In this document: positions 1 through 8,545 of the stretch, one piece after another
How the letters are laid out: each line of letters opens with the position of its first letter
Numbering within the stretch: position 1 is the stretch's first letter
NCBI RefSeq assembly: GCF_900100205.1
Contig: NZ_FNEQ01000006.1
Coordinates: 248,001-312,000 of the forward strand
Direction of reading: 5' to 3'
Length of the DNA stretch: 64,000 nucleotides
Source of the DNA: Duganella sp. OV510
GTDB lineage: Bacteria > Pseudomonadota > Gammaproteobacteria > Burkholderiales > Burkholderiaceae_D
The notes under the pieces: model-generated
The model's database searches: none
Seen by the model: only the letters and a program-made list of their open reading frames with translations
What the model was told of the DNA's origin: nothing
Position numbers and translations under genes: made by a program

Positions 1-1310
1 AAGGCCGCCGCCACCTGCGGCACCTGGCTGATGCTCCACGCGCCTTTGTCGTTCTGCATGATGCGGATCACCGCGCCGGGACGCAGGCGTATGTTGTCCT
101 TGGCCTTGTCGCTCAGCGCGCCGGCAACCAGGCGCAGGCCGTCGCCGCTGATGCTGATTTCCTCGCCGGACGGGTTCTGCACCTTGACCGCTTTCGGGCT
201 GGCGGCCAGCACCACGGCGGGGATCAGGCCATCGCTGCCGGGACGCTTCTGGATCGCGTCTTCGATGGCGTCGTCGCGTTCTTCTTCGCCCTCAGGCAGC
301 GTGATGACGGCTTCCGGGCCGCGATAGCCGTGGCGCTGGTCGTAGTTCAGCACATTGCGGCGCGTCGATTCGTAGGCGGCTTTCTGGTCGGCCTTGAGGA
401 TGGTGGTGTAGACGCTGATGCCGCGCGTGTACGACTCTTCCTTGAACTGTGCGTACACCGCCTGGCGCGCCAGTTCGGCCACGTATTCGGCGTGGACGTC
501 GAAGTCCTGGCCTTTGCGCGCGTAGTGCAGCGTTTCGCGCGACGCCTTGTCGTATTGTTCTTCGGTGATGACTTCCTGGTCGCGCATCAGGCGCAGCACT
601 ACTTGCTGGCGTTGCTTGGCGCGCTTGGGATTGCTGATCGGGTTATGGCGCGCCGGATTCTGCGGCAGACCGGCCAGCATCGCCATCTCGGCCACGTCCA
701 GTTCCTTCAGCGATTTGCCGAAGTAGGTCTGCGCGGCGCTGCCGAAGCCGAACGAGCGCTGGCCCAGGTAGATCTGGTTCATATACAGTTCGAGGATCTG
801 GTCCTTGTTCAGTGCCGCCTCGATTTTCAGGGCCAGCATCACTTCTTGCAGCTTGCGGCCGATGACTTTCTCGCGCGTCAGGTAGAAATTGCGCGCCACC
901 TGCATGGTGATGGTCGAGCCGCCCTGGCGGAACGAGCCGCCCAGGTTGGAGCGCACCGCGCCCAGCACGCGCACGTAATCGATGCCATTATGTTCATAGA
1001 AGCGCTTGTCTTCGATCGCCAGCAAGGCTTTTTTCATCATCTCCGGCATGTCCTTGACCGGGATGAAGTCGCGGTGCTCCTCGCCGAACTCGCCGATCAG
1101 CGCGTTGTCGGCGGTGTAGACGCGCAACGGGATCTTCGGCTTGTAATCGGTGACGGCCTCCAGCGACGGCAGGTTGGGGGCGATATACAGCAGCAGGTAG
1201 GCCAGCAGCAGCCCGCCCGCCGCCAGGCCGGCCAGGCCGGTGACGATGGCGGCACGTATCATATTGCGTCGGTTCAGCCACGCGGGCAGTTGGGTGTTGG
1301 AAGTTGCCAA
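1..1310 (-). CDS. mrcA: Penicillin-binding protein 1A (bifunctional glycosyltransferase/transpeptidase), 3'-truncated by window edge
   Basis: Class A PBP that polymerises and cross-links peptidoglycan at the inner membrane. Only the N-terminal part is present. Counting from the ATG at 1262, a single membrane anchor covers about residues 3-26. The GT51 domain follows, with catalytic Glu84 in EDKRFYEHNGID, then RQGGSTITMQ and the downstream ELYMNQIYLG segment. After that comes the start of the OB-like insert typical of PBP1A. The transpeptidase domain lies outside the window. Two starts are possible: ATG 1262 has no clear Shine-Dalgarno, while TTG 1310, in frame, is preceded by AGAG. I give the longer form. 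The gene is divergent from glpD. The family call is firm; the 1A subtype rests on the insert and is slightly less sure. Confidence 0.88.
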   Translation of the reverse strand, partial: MATSNTQLPAWLNRRNMIRAAIVTGLAGLAAGGLLLAYLLLYIAPNLPSLEAVTDYKPKIPLRVYTADNALIGEFGEEHRDFIPVKDMPEMMKKALLAIEDKRFYEHNGIDYVRVLGAVRSNLGGSFRQGGSTITMQVARNFYLTREKVIGRKLQEVMLALKIEAALNKDQILELYMNQIYLGQRSFGFGSAAQTYFGKSLKELDVAEMAMLAGLPQNPARHNPISNPKRAKQRQQVVLRLMRDQEVITEEQYDKASRETLHYARKGQDFDVHAEYVAELARQAVYAQFKEESYTRGISVYTTILKADQKAAYESTRRNVLNYDQRHGYRGPEAVITLPEGEEERDDAIEDAIQKRPGSDGLIPAVVLAASPKAVKVQNPSGEEISISGDGLRLVAGALSDKAKDNIRLRPGAVIRIMQNDKGAWSISQVPQVAAA

Positions 1311-1415
1311 AGCATCATCTCTAGTTTGCAGAAGGTTGGGCGATTATAGAGCATGGCTATTGTTACTTGCCGTCACTTGTCGTAACGTACAGGTATACAG
1401 CTCCAAAGGGACCAC

Positions 1416-2948
1416 ATGGCGGAACCGCAGCACATACTCGATTGCGATGTCCTGATCATCGGCGGCGGCATCAATGGCGCCGGCATCGCCCGTGATGCGG
1501 CCGGTCGCGGGCTGTCGGTCGTGCTGTGCGAAAAGGACGATCTGGCGTCGCACACCTCGTCCGCCTCGACCAAGCTGATCCACGGTGGCTTGCGCTATCT
1601 GGAGTATTACGAATTCAATCTGGTGCGCAAGGCGCTGATCGAGCGCGAGGTGCTGCTGCGCGCGGCGCCGCACATCATGCGGCCACTGCGCTTTGTCATG
1701 CCGCACGCGCCGGGCCAGCGGCCGGCGCTGCTGATCCGCGCCGGGCTGTTCCTCTACGATATGCTGGCGCGGCGCGAGTTGCTGCCGGCGTCGGCCGGCG
1801 TTAAGCTGCGCTGCCATCCGGCCGGCAAGCCGTTGCAGCCACAATTTACGCGCGGCTTCGAATATTCCGACGGCTGGGTCGACGATGCGCGGCTGGTGGT
1901 GCTGAACGCCATCGACGCCTGCGAGAAGGGCGCCACCATCCTGACCCAGGCGGTGTGCCAGAAGCTGGAACGCAAGGCCGCCGACTGGGAGGCGACGCTG
2001 TTCAAGCCCAGTTGCGGGCAGATCCGCGTCAATGCGCGCTACGTGGTCAACGCGGCCGGGCCGTGGACGGCCGATCTGCTGCATGCGACGCTGCCGAAGG
2101 AGGGCGGCGGCCATCTGCGGCTGATCAAGGGCAGCCACATCGTGGTCAAGCGGCTGTTCGAGCATGACCAGGCCTACATCTTCCAGCATCCGGATGGGCG
2201 CATCGTGTTTGCCATTCCGTATGAACAGGAGTTCACGCTGATCGGCACCACCGACCTGGATTATCACGGCGATGCCAACCAGGTGGCCATCAGCAAGGAA
2301 GAGATTGCCTATCTGTGCCAGCTGGCCAGCCAGTATTTCACCCGGCCCATCGTGCCGGCGGATGTGGTGTGGACGTATTCGGGCGTGCGCCCGCTGGTCG
2401 AGGATGGCGCCGACGCCAAGGCGGTCACCCGTGATTACCGGCTGGAGATCGACAGCGACGGGCCGCCGATCTTGAGCGTGTTCGGCGGCAAGATCACCAC
2501 CTTCCGCAAGCTGGCGGAGGAGGCGGTCGACCACATCGCCAAGGCGCTGGACAACCGCCACGGCGGCTGGACGCACAAGGCCTGCCTGCCGGGCGGCGAT
2601 CTGTTTGGCGCCGAGCCGCATAACCGCTCGGTGCAGGAATTCGATCTCTGGGTGCGGGCGCAGCAGAACCGCTATCCATGGCTGCCAGCCACGCTGCTGA
2701 CGCGCTACTGCCGCGCCTACGGCACCCGCATCCACACGCTGCTGAGCGAACGCAGCGGGCTGGACGACCTCGGCGACGAAATCCTCCCCGGCCTGCACGT
2801 CGCTGAAGTGGACTACCTGCGCCGCTATGAATGGGCGCGCAGCGCGCCGGACATCCTCTGGCGCCGCACCAAGCTCGGCCTGCACCTGCCCGCCACCGCC
2901 AACGACCAGCTTCAGGCCTGGCTCAACGACCATCCACTGACCAAATAG
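1416..2948 (+). CDS. glpD: Aerobic glycerol-3-phosphate dehydrogenase
   Basis: FAD-dependent, membrane-associated enzyme that oxidises sn-glycerol-3-phosphate to dihydroxyacetone phosphate and passes electrons to quinone. The 510-residue length matches the family (E. coli GlpD is about 500). The N-terminal Rossmann dinucleotide fold GGGINGAGIARD is at residues 16-27. It is followed by STKLIHGGLRYLE, the usual GlpD substrate/FAD region, and by GGKITTFRKLAEEA near the start of the C-terminal domain. AAAGGGA lies just upstream of ATG 1416. No glpF, glpK or glpR is adjacent. It is transcribed away from the PBP gene, and the 105 bp between their starts must hold both promoters. Confidence 0.95.
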   Translation: MAEPQHILDCDVLIIGGGINGAGIARDAAGRGLSVVLCEKDDLASHTSSASTKLIHGGLRYLEYYEFNLVRKALIEREVLLRAAPHIMRPLRFVMPHAPGQRPALLIRAGLFLYDMLARRELLPASAGVKLRCHPAGKPLQPQFTRGFEYSDGWVDDARLVVLNAIDACEKGATILTQAVCQKLERKAADWEATLFKPSCGQIRVNARYVVNAAGPWTADLLHATLPKEGGGHLRLIKGSHIVVKRLFEHDQAYIFQHPDGRIVFAIPYEQEFTLIGTTDLDYHGDANQVAISKEEIAYLCQLASQYFTRPIVPADVVWTYSGVRPLVEDGADAKAVTRDYRLEIDSDGPPILSVFGGKITTFRKLAEEAVDHIAKALDNRHGGWTHKACLPGGDLFGAEPHNRSVQEFDLWVRAQQNRYPWLPATLLTRYCRAYGTRIHTLLSERSGLDDLGDEILPGLHVAEVDYLRRYEWARSAPDILWRRTKLGLHLPATANDQLQAWLNDHPLTK

Positions 2949-2954
2949 CTTGAT

Positions 2955-2991
2955 TTGACGCAGATCATGCGCCGTGTGGCCGGGCTAAAGT
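2955..2991 (+). promoter_or_regulatory. FNR/Anr-type box and promoter ahead of the 56-residue gene
   Basis: TTGACGCAGATCAT at 2955-2968 matches the FNR consensus TTGAT-N4-ATCAA at 8 of 10 defined positions. A possible -10, TAAAGT, is at 2986-2991. The box centre is then roughly 37-41 bp upstream of the expected start site, which is class II activator spacing. The arrangement fits oxygen-responsive control of the small gene at 3021. Confidence 0.55.
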
Positions 2992-3020
2992 GAAACGTGC
3001 CTGCCTGCCGGAGCTCTGCG

Positions 3021-3191
3021 ATGAAATCAGCGATTTCCCCTGCCGTCCCTGTGGATGCCTCGCTGGTCGGGATCAAGGGACGGATCTTGTTGATCCTGAA
3101 TGAAGACGAGAAAGCCGAGGTGGCCGCAAATTGCGACCACCTCGGGCGACGTCGCAAGCGGGCCATTGGGTCTGTCTCGCCGGACAAGTAA
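3021..3191 (+). CDS. Small hypothetical protein (56 aa), probably FNR-regulated
   Basis: I do not recognise the family. It is a 56-residue, soluble, charged protein with no signal peptide. The middle (GIKGRILLILNEDEKAEV) looks folded, and the C-terminus is basic (GRRRKR). ATG 3021 has GGAG at 3010-3013, 7 bp away; the longer in-frame start at 2997 has none. An FNR-type box lies upstream and a strong hairpin terminator starts immediately after the TAA. Promoter, ribosome site and terminator all fit this short frame, which supports a real gene. It could still be a leader or untranslated transcript. Confidence 0.5.
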   Translation: MKSAISPAVPVDASLVGIKGRILLILNEDEKAEVAANCDHLGRRRKRAIGSVSPDK

Positions 3192-3219
3192 AAACGGCGC
3201 CCTCGGGCGCCGTTTGCGT
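3192..3219. terminator. Bidirectional intrinsic terminator
   Basis: A perfect 11-bp stem (AAACGGCGCCC at 3192-3202 with its complement at 3205-3215) has a minimal loop. An A-run lies on one side and a short T-run on the other. It separates the small plus-strand gene from the convergent transporter gene and can serve both. Confidence 0.8.
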
Positions 3220-3221
3220 GA

Positions 3222-4724
3222 TTACTTCACACCGTGCATCAGTTTCTGGATCAGCGGCGCGACCAGGAACAGCAGCACGCCGGCGCCGATCAGCGACCAG
3301 AAACCGAAGGTGTAGCCGTGCAGCGCCGACGACAGCGACATGCCGCTTTCGCCCGACACCCACGAGGCAAAGATGCCCGACAGGTTGTTGCCGATGCCGG
3401 TCGACAGGAACCAGCCGCCCATGCCCAGGCCGACCAGACGCGTTGGCGCCAGCTTGGTCACCATCGACAGGCCGATCGGCGACAGGCACAGCTCACCGAT
3501 CGATTGCAGCACGTAAACCATGAACAAGGTCCAGAACGGGATCTTGTTGTTGGCGTCCACCAGGCTCGACAGCGCGAACATCAGCAGCAGGAAGGCGGTG
3601 CCGTTGAAGATCAGGCCCAGGCCGAACTTGCGCGGAATCGATGGATTGTAACGCCCCATGGCCACCCAGATGAAGGCGATGATCGGCGCGAAGGTGATGA
3701 TGGCCAGCGAGTTAACCGTCTGGAACCAGGCCACCGGGAAGATCCAGTTGAACATTTCGCGGTCAACAATCTTCTCGGCCAGGAAGGTGAACGAACTGCC
3801 GGCCTGCTCGAAGAAGCACCAGAAGGTGATGTTGAAGAAGAAGATCAGCAGCATGGCGATCACCTTGTCGCGTGCCACCTTGCCGTTCTTGATGCCTTCG
3901 ACCAGCAGCATCAGCGCCAGCGCGATGAACAGGATGGTCAGCAGCACTTGCAGGTTCTTGGCGCCGGTGGCCAGCAGCATGTACATGACCGGGATCACGC
4001 ACAGCGAGCCCAGCACCACGTACAGCAGGCGTTTCGGATCGGCCGTTTGCACATCCGGCGCACCGATGCCCTTCAGCTGGGCGCGGCCGATGAAGAACCA
4101 CACCAGGCTGATCAACATGCCGACGCCGGCCGAGATGAACACCACTTTATAGGCCGGCATGCCGCCGGTGCCGAACACCGCTGTCGCCAGCCACTCGGTC
4201 AGCACCGGCGCCAGCATCGCGCCAGCGTTGATGCCCATGTAGAAAATGGTGAAGCCGGAATCGCGGCGCGGATCAAGCGTGCTATACAGCTTGCCGACCA
4301 TGGTCGAGATATTCGGCTTGAACATGCCGTTACCGACAATGATCGTCGCCAGGCCGAATTTGAATATAGTTTCATTCGGCAGCGCGATCATGAACAGGCC
4401 GGCCGCCATGAAGCCGGCGCCGACCAGGATAGAACGCTGGTAGCCCAGCACGCGGTCGGCCACGTAGCCGCCGAACAGCGCCGCCGCATACACCAGCGCC
4501 AGGTAGGAGCCGTACACCAGATTGGCCGACGATTCGCCAGCCGCATCGCCGTTGTAGAACTGTGCCACCACGTAGAGCACCAGTGCCCAACGGATGCCGT
4601 AGAACGCGAAGCGTTCCCAGAACTCGGTCATGAACAACATCCACAGCGGGGCAGGGTGCCCCATGATCTGCTTGAACTCCGGAATCGCGGCTTCCGTGTG
4701 GGTGGTGGTGGTCGCACCGCTCAT
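3222..4724 (-). CDS. Proton-dependent oligopeptide transporter (POT/PTR family, MFS)
   Basis: Inner-membrane symporter expected to import di- and tripeptides with protons. It has 500 residues and many hydrophobic segments, as POT proteins do. The POT signature ERFAFYG is at residues 37-43 of the first helix (ExxERFxYYG consensus). The MGINAGAMLAPVL and PIGLSMVTKLAPTRLVGLGMG segments are typical of the family. A short hydrophilic N-terminus contains TTTTHTEA. The start is ATG 4724 with AGGAG just upstream. It is monocistronic and shares a 219-bp divergent region with ppnN. Substrate range cannot be read from sequence alone. Confidence 0.93.
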   Translation of the reverse strand: MSGATTTTHTEAAIPEFKQIMGHPAPLWMLFMTEFWERFAFYGIRWALVLYVVAQFYNGDAAGESSANLVYGSYLALVYAAALFGGYVADRVLGYQRSILVGAGFMAAGLFMIALPNETIFKFGLATIIVGNGMFKPNISTMVGKLYSTLDPRRDSGFTIFYMGINAGAMLAPVLTEWLATAVFGTGGMPAYKVVFISAGVGMLISLVWFFIGRAQLKGIGAPDVQTADPKRLLYVVLGSLCVIPVMYMLLATGAKNLQVLLTILFIALALMLLVEGIKNGKVARDKVIAMLLIFFFNITFWCFFEQAGSSFTFLAEKIVDREMFNWIFPVAWFQTVNSLAIITFAPIIAFIWVAMGRYNPSIPRKFGLGLIFNGTAFLLLMFALSSLVDANNKIPFWTLFMVYVLQSIGELCLSPIGLSMVTKLAPTRLVGLGMGGWFLSTGIGNNLSGIFASWVSGESGMSLSSALHGYTFGFWSLIGAGVLLFLVAPLIQKLMHGVK

Positions 4725-4943
4725 GCGGCTCCTCCTAATAATTATGGTCTAAAGGACTGGCTTCCCTTGTGGGGCAGCCAAATTGGGCGCCATTTTAATC
4801 TACAAATCGTTGATGCCGAATATTTTGATAGCTGCACTGCACAAATGTGTTCAGTGTGATAACGATTCTGTAGCCCACGGACGGCTGAGTTGTCGTATAT
4901 TGATGGCGCAGCACCCATAGAAACTGAATAGGATTTACGCATC

Positions 4944-6314
4944 ATGGAACATGACGTTATCGATACCCAGATTTCCCCCGAAGGCCACCTGGAGATACTT
5001 TCCAAGGCCGAAGTCAACAAACTGCTCGATACCAGCCAGGGCGGCCTGTATAACGTCTTCCGCAAGTGCGCGCTGGCGGTGCTCAACTGCGGCAGCACCA
5101 TCGACGATGGCAAGGAACTGCTGGAACGCTATGAATCGTTCGATATCAGCATCGTTCAGCGCGAGCGCGGTATCAAGCTGGATATCAAGGGCGCGCCGGC
5201 GATCGCTTTCGTCGACGGCAAAATGATCAAGGGCATCCACGAGCACCTGTTCTCGGTGTTGCGGGATATTGTTTTTGTCAGCAACGAGGTCACCGACAAC
5301 CCCAAGTTCGACCTGGGCAAGACCGAAGACATCACCGACGCCGTCTTCCACATCCTGCGCAACGCCAATGTGTTGAAGCCGATGCTGAACCCGAACCTGG
5401 TGGTGTGCTGGGGCGGCCATTCGATCAACCGCGCCGAATACAACTACTCGAAGGAAGTCGGCTACGCGATGGGCTTGCGCGACCTGGACATCTGCACCGG
5501 CTGCGGCCCGGGCGCGATGAAAGGCCCGATGAAGGGCGCCACCATCGGCCACGCCAAGCAGCGGCTGCACCGCGGCCGCTACCTGGGCATCACCGAGCCC
5601 GGCATCATCGCGGCCGAGTCGCCGAACCCGATCGTCAATGAACTGGTCATCATGCCGGATATCGAGAAGCGCCTGGAGGCCTTTGTGCGTACCGGCCACG
5701 GCATCGTGGTGTTCCCCGGCGGCGCCGGCACGGCCGAGGAAATCCTCTACATCCTCGGCATCCTGCTGCACCCGGATAACGCCGAGATTCCATTCCCGCT
5801 GATCTTCACCGGCCCGGAAACCTCGCGCGACTACTTCGTGCAGATCAACCAGTTCATCCACGACACGCTGGGGCCGGAGGCGCAGCAGCGCTACAAGATC
5901 ATCGTTGACGATCCGGAACTGGTGGCGCGCGAAATGCAGGCCGGGATCAAGGCGGTGCGCGAGTTCCGCAAGGCCCGCAGCGACGCCTACTACTACAATT
6001 GGAGCCTGAAGATCGACGCCGAGTTCCAGCGTCCGTTCCCGCCGACCCACGAGAATATGCGCAACCTGAGCCTGCACAAGAACCAGCCGGTGCACCTGCT
6101 GGCCGCCAACCTGCGCCGTGCGTTTTCCGGCGTGGTGGCCGGCAACGTCAAGGAAGAGGGCATGCGCGCGATCGAGCAATACGGCCACTTCGAGATCCAC
6201 GGCGACAAGGAAATCATGGGGCCGATGGACGCGCTGCTGGCGTCCTTCGTCGCGCAAAGCCGCATGAAACTCGCAGGGAAGCCTTATACGCCGTGCTATC
6301 GCGTGATTCAATAA
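4944..6314 (+). CDS. ppnN: Pyrimidine/purine nucleotide 5'-monophosphate nucleosidase (LOG family)
   Basis: PpnN (formerly YgdH) cleaves the N-glycosidic bond of nucleoside monophosphates to give the base and ribose-5-phosphate. In E. coli it binds (p)ppGpp. The 456-residue length matches the enterobacterial protein (454). The LOG-family motif PGGAGTAEE is at residues 258-266. Upstream is a CTGCGPGAMKGPMKGA segment, also part of the nucleotide site. N- and C-terminal extensions specific to PpnN flank the Rossmann core. ATG 4944 is preceded by AGGA about 10 bp away. The 3' end overlaps the GTG start of the following diguanylate cyclase by 22 nt, so the two are probably co-transcribed. Confidence 0.93.
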   Translation: MEHDVIDTQISPEGHLEILSKAEVNKLLDTSQGGLYNVFRKCALAVLNCGSTIDDGKELLERYESFDISIVQRERGIKLDIKGAPAIAFVDGKMIKGIHEHLFSVLRDIVFVSNEVTDNPKFDLGKTEDITDAVFHILRNANVLKPMLNPNLVVCWGGHSINRAEYNYSKEVGYAMGLRDLDICTGCGPGAMKGPMKGATIGHAKQRLHRGRYLGITEPGIIAAESPNPIVNELVIMPDIEKRLEAFVRTGHGIVVFPGGAGTAEEILYILGILLHPDNAEIPFPLIFTGPETSRDYFVQINQFIHDTLGPEAQQRYKIIVDDPELVAREMQAGIKAVREFRKARSDAYYYNWSLKIDAEFQRPFPPTHENMRNLSLHKNQPVHLLAANLRRAFSGVVAGNVKEEGMRAIEQYGHFEIHGDKEIMGPMDALLASFVAQSRMKLAGKPYTPCYRVIQ

Positions 6315-8098
6315 GGGCGTTTGTCGCGCTGCTGCTGTGGTGGTGGTGTGGCCCGGCGCTGGCATTGGATGCCGCCGCCTTGCCGCACGGCGCGCTGTCA
6401 CTGACGCCATACCTGACGGTGCTGGAAGACCCTCAGGCGACGCTGGACCTCGACAGCGCACGCCACCGCGCGGCGGAATTCCGCAGCACCGGCAAGGCCG
6501 ATGAGGCGCTCAGCTTCGGCTATACCCGCTCGGCCTACTGGTTGCGCGTGTCCTTGCACAATCCGACGGATCGTCCGCTGGACCGTATGCTGGAGATCAG
6601 CAATGCGCGCCTCAGCGACATCCAGTTTTACCGTCCCGACGCGCACGGACGCTACAGCGTCCAGCGCACCGGCAGCGCGCAGCCATATGCCACGCGGCCG
6701 TATCCCAACCGTTACTACGTCTTTTCGCTGGAGCTGGCGCCGCACGCGGAAGAGGTGATTTATATCCGCGTGTGGTCCGAGGGCGCCAAGCTGATCCCGG
6801 TGACGTTGTGGGAGCCGATCGCTTACGCCGCCTATGAACGCCAGGACTATCTGGCGCAAGGCGCGTATTTCGGCACCGCCGTGGCCATGATGTTATTTAA
6901 CCTGGTGCTGTTCCTGACGCTGCGCGACCGGCTGTATCTGCTGTACATTGGCTTTGTCTTCTGTGCTGTGATCGCGCTGGCCAGCCAGAACGGCCTGGCG
7001 CACGAATGGCTGTGGCCTGGCATGGGCGGCAGCTGGCCGAACAAGCTGGCGTCGATAGGCTTCTCGCTGTCCGCCGCCATGCTCACCATCTTCATGCGGC
7101 GCATGATTCAGACGCGTCAGGTCGTCCCGCGCCTGGACGTGATACTGCGTGTGCTGATCGCGTTCTTCCTCGCCGGTCCGCTGTTCACCATCTTCTTCTA
7201 TGTGGAGACGGCCGCGCCGATCGGCCTCGCCTGGGCCATCTGCTCGCCGCTGATCATGCTGATTGGCGTGGTGTGCGCCTTCAAACGCCAGCGCAGCGCC
7301 TATTATTTTACGGCCGCCTTCCTGCTGCTGCTGATCGGCAACGCATCCAGTTCGCTGGCTGCGCTGGGCATGCTGCCGCATAATCCGCTCACCAATTACG
7401 GACCACAGGTCGGCTCCTGCTTCGAAATGCTGATGCTGGCCTTTGCGCTGGCCGATCGCGTGCATGTGATGAGGCGCCAGGCGATTGCCGCGCAAGCCAA
7501 CCTGATCGCCGGCTTGCAGACCTCCGAACGCATGCTGGAACTGCGCGTCGAACAGCGCACGCATGAACTGCAAACGGCCAACGATCACCTGGCCGCACTC
7601 AGCATGACCGACGGCCTGACCGGCATCTCCAACCGCCGCCGTTTTGACGAGGTGCTGGCGGCAGAGTGGGCGAGGGCGGCACGCCAGCAGCATTCGCTGG
7701 CGATCGGCTTGCTGGACATCGACTTCTTCAAACAGTACAACGACCACTATGGCCATCAGGCAGGCGACGATTGCCTGCGCCGGGTGGCGCAAGCCTTCAA
7801 GTCGCAACTGCAGCGCGGCGGCGACCTGGTGGCGCGCTACGGCGGCGAAGAGTTCGCCTTTATCGCGCCGGCGGTGGATGCCGACCAGGCACTGGCGATT
7901 GCCGACGCAGTCTGCAAAGCCATCGCGTCGCTCGAGCTGCCGCATGCGCACGGGCCGGGCGGCAGACTCACCGTCAGCATCGGCGTCGCCGCCTGGACGC
8001 CACTGGCTGGCGCCGCGCCCGCCGACATCTTGCGCGCCGCCGACCAGGCCCTGTACCGCGCCAAACAACTGGGCCGCAACCGCGCGGAAGTACACTGA
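6293..8098 (+). CDS. 7TMR-DISM membrane sensor diguanylate cyclase (GGDEF)
   Basis: Predicted to make cyclic di-GMP from two GTP in response to a periplasmic ligand. From GTG 6293 it has 601 residues: a signal peptide ending near residue 24 (GPALA), a periplasmic 7TMR-DISM extracellular domain to about 180, seven hydrophobic helices (about 185-395), a short coiled coil (ERMLELRVEQRTHELQ), then a GGDEF domain with active-site GGEEF at 517-521. The frame stays open far upstream inside ppnN, but only GTG 6293 leaves a clean signal peptide; AGGGA lies about 14 bp upstream, which is long. The catalytic motif is intact. No RxxD inhibitory site is evident just before GGEEF. No EAL domain is present. 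Confidence 0.88.
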   Translation: MLSRDSIRAFVALLLWWWCGPALALDAAALPHGALSLTPYLTVLEDPQATLDLDSARHRAAEFRSTGKADEALSFGYTRSAYWLRVSLHNPTDRPLDRMLEISNARLSDIQFYRPDAHGRYSVQRTGSAQPYATRPYPNRYYVFSLELAPHAEEVIYIRVWSEGAKLIPVTLWEPIAYAAYERQDYLAQGAYFGTAVAMMLFNLVLFLTLRDRLYLLYIGFVFCAVIALASQNGLAHEWLWPGMGGSWPNKLASIGFSLSAAMLTIFMRRMIQTRQVVPRLDVILRVLIAFFLAGPLFTIFFYVETAAPIGLAWAICSPLIMLIGVVCAFKRQRSAYYFTAAFLLLLIGNASSSLAALGMLPHNPLTNYGPQVGSCFEMLMLAFALADRVHVMRRQAIAAQANLIAGLQTSERMLELRVEQRTHELQTANDHLAALSMTDGLTGISNRRRFDEVLAAEWARAARQQHSLAIGLLDIDFFKQYNDHYGHQAGDDCLRRVAQAFKSQLQRGGDLVARYGGEEFAFIAPAVDADQALAIADAVCKAIASLELPHAHGPGGRLTVSIGVAAWTPLAGAAPADILRAADQALYRAKQLGRNRAEVH

Positions 8099-8151
8099 GG
8101 ATACATAGAGGGGCTAGTTGCGCCAACTGCATGTGGTAAACCTCACTGAGT

Positions 8152-8541
8152 GTGCAGCTACCCACACCCATCTTGCTTAACCTTGTTGAGCAGCTGAAAC
8201 GTCGTACGGGCTCACAAGATCTATCAGATGCAATTACCCAAGCGATCGAATTCTGGCTCGCCGACCTGAAGCAGTTCCCCAAAACTGCCGATCCTGATGG
8301 ACTGCATGGCTATCAATGGAAATGCCTGTTCCTGCCCGAAGGCACGGTGCTGCGTTCATGGAGTTACGGCGAACACAATTACGCTGCCGTTGAGGGCAAT
8401 GAGATCAACCATAAAGGCAAGCCTGTCACGCCCAATCAATTCTCGCGCTCCTTCGCCCGCACGAGTTCCGCTTCCGCATTGAAGACGTCGCGTTTGAATA
8501 AAAAAAGCCGCTCAAAAGAGCGGCTTCCGTGGCAGCGATGA
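8152..8541 (+). pseudogene. Hypothetical protein, apparently decayed at its 3' end
   Basis: The first 100 or so codons (GTG start) look like a real protein: TPILLNLVEQLKRRTGSQDL, then WKCLFLPEGTVLRSW and GKPVTPNQFSRSFA. This pattern recalls a family of small uncharacterised betaproteobacterial proteins that usually continue with an RNAW-type segment. Here the frame instead turns into Ser/Lys/Arg-rich residues and runs through the lysS terminator. A neighbouring frame reads PHEFRFRIEDVAFE and stops at 8500, just before the terminator. I infer a frameshift or truncation around 8450-8465. Function unknown. Whether a shortened product is made is unclear. Confidence 0.45.
8500..8526 (-). terminator. 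Intrinsic terminator of lysS
   Basis: A 9-bp stem (AAGCCGCTC at 8505-8513 with its complement at 8518-8526) and AAAA loop are followed on the minus strand by a T-run. It lies 20 bp after the lysS stop and inside the 3' part of the convergent small gene. Confidence 0.85.
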
Positions 8542-8545
8542 CGGG

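Noticed and set aside
1344-2933. 529-codon minus-strand frame across glpD
   Set aside because: Antisense shadow in high-GC DNA; glpD shows all family motifs.
3234-4859. 541-codon plus-strand frame across the POT transporter
   Set aside because: His/Gln/Arg-rich composition typical of antisense to a hydrophobic membrane protein.
4935-6461. 508-codon minus-strand frame across ppnN
   Set aside because: Antisense shadow; no motif and no ribosome site.
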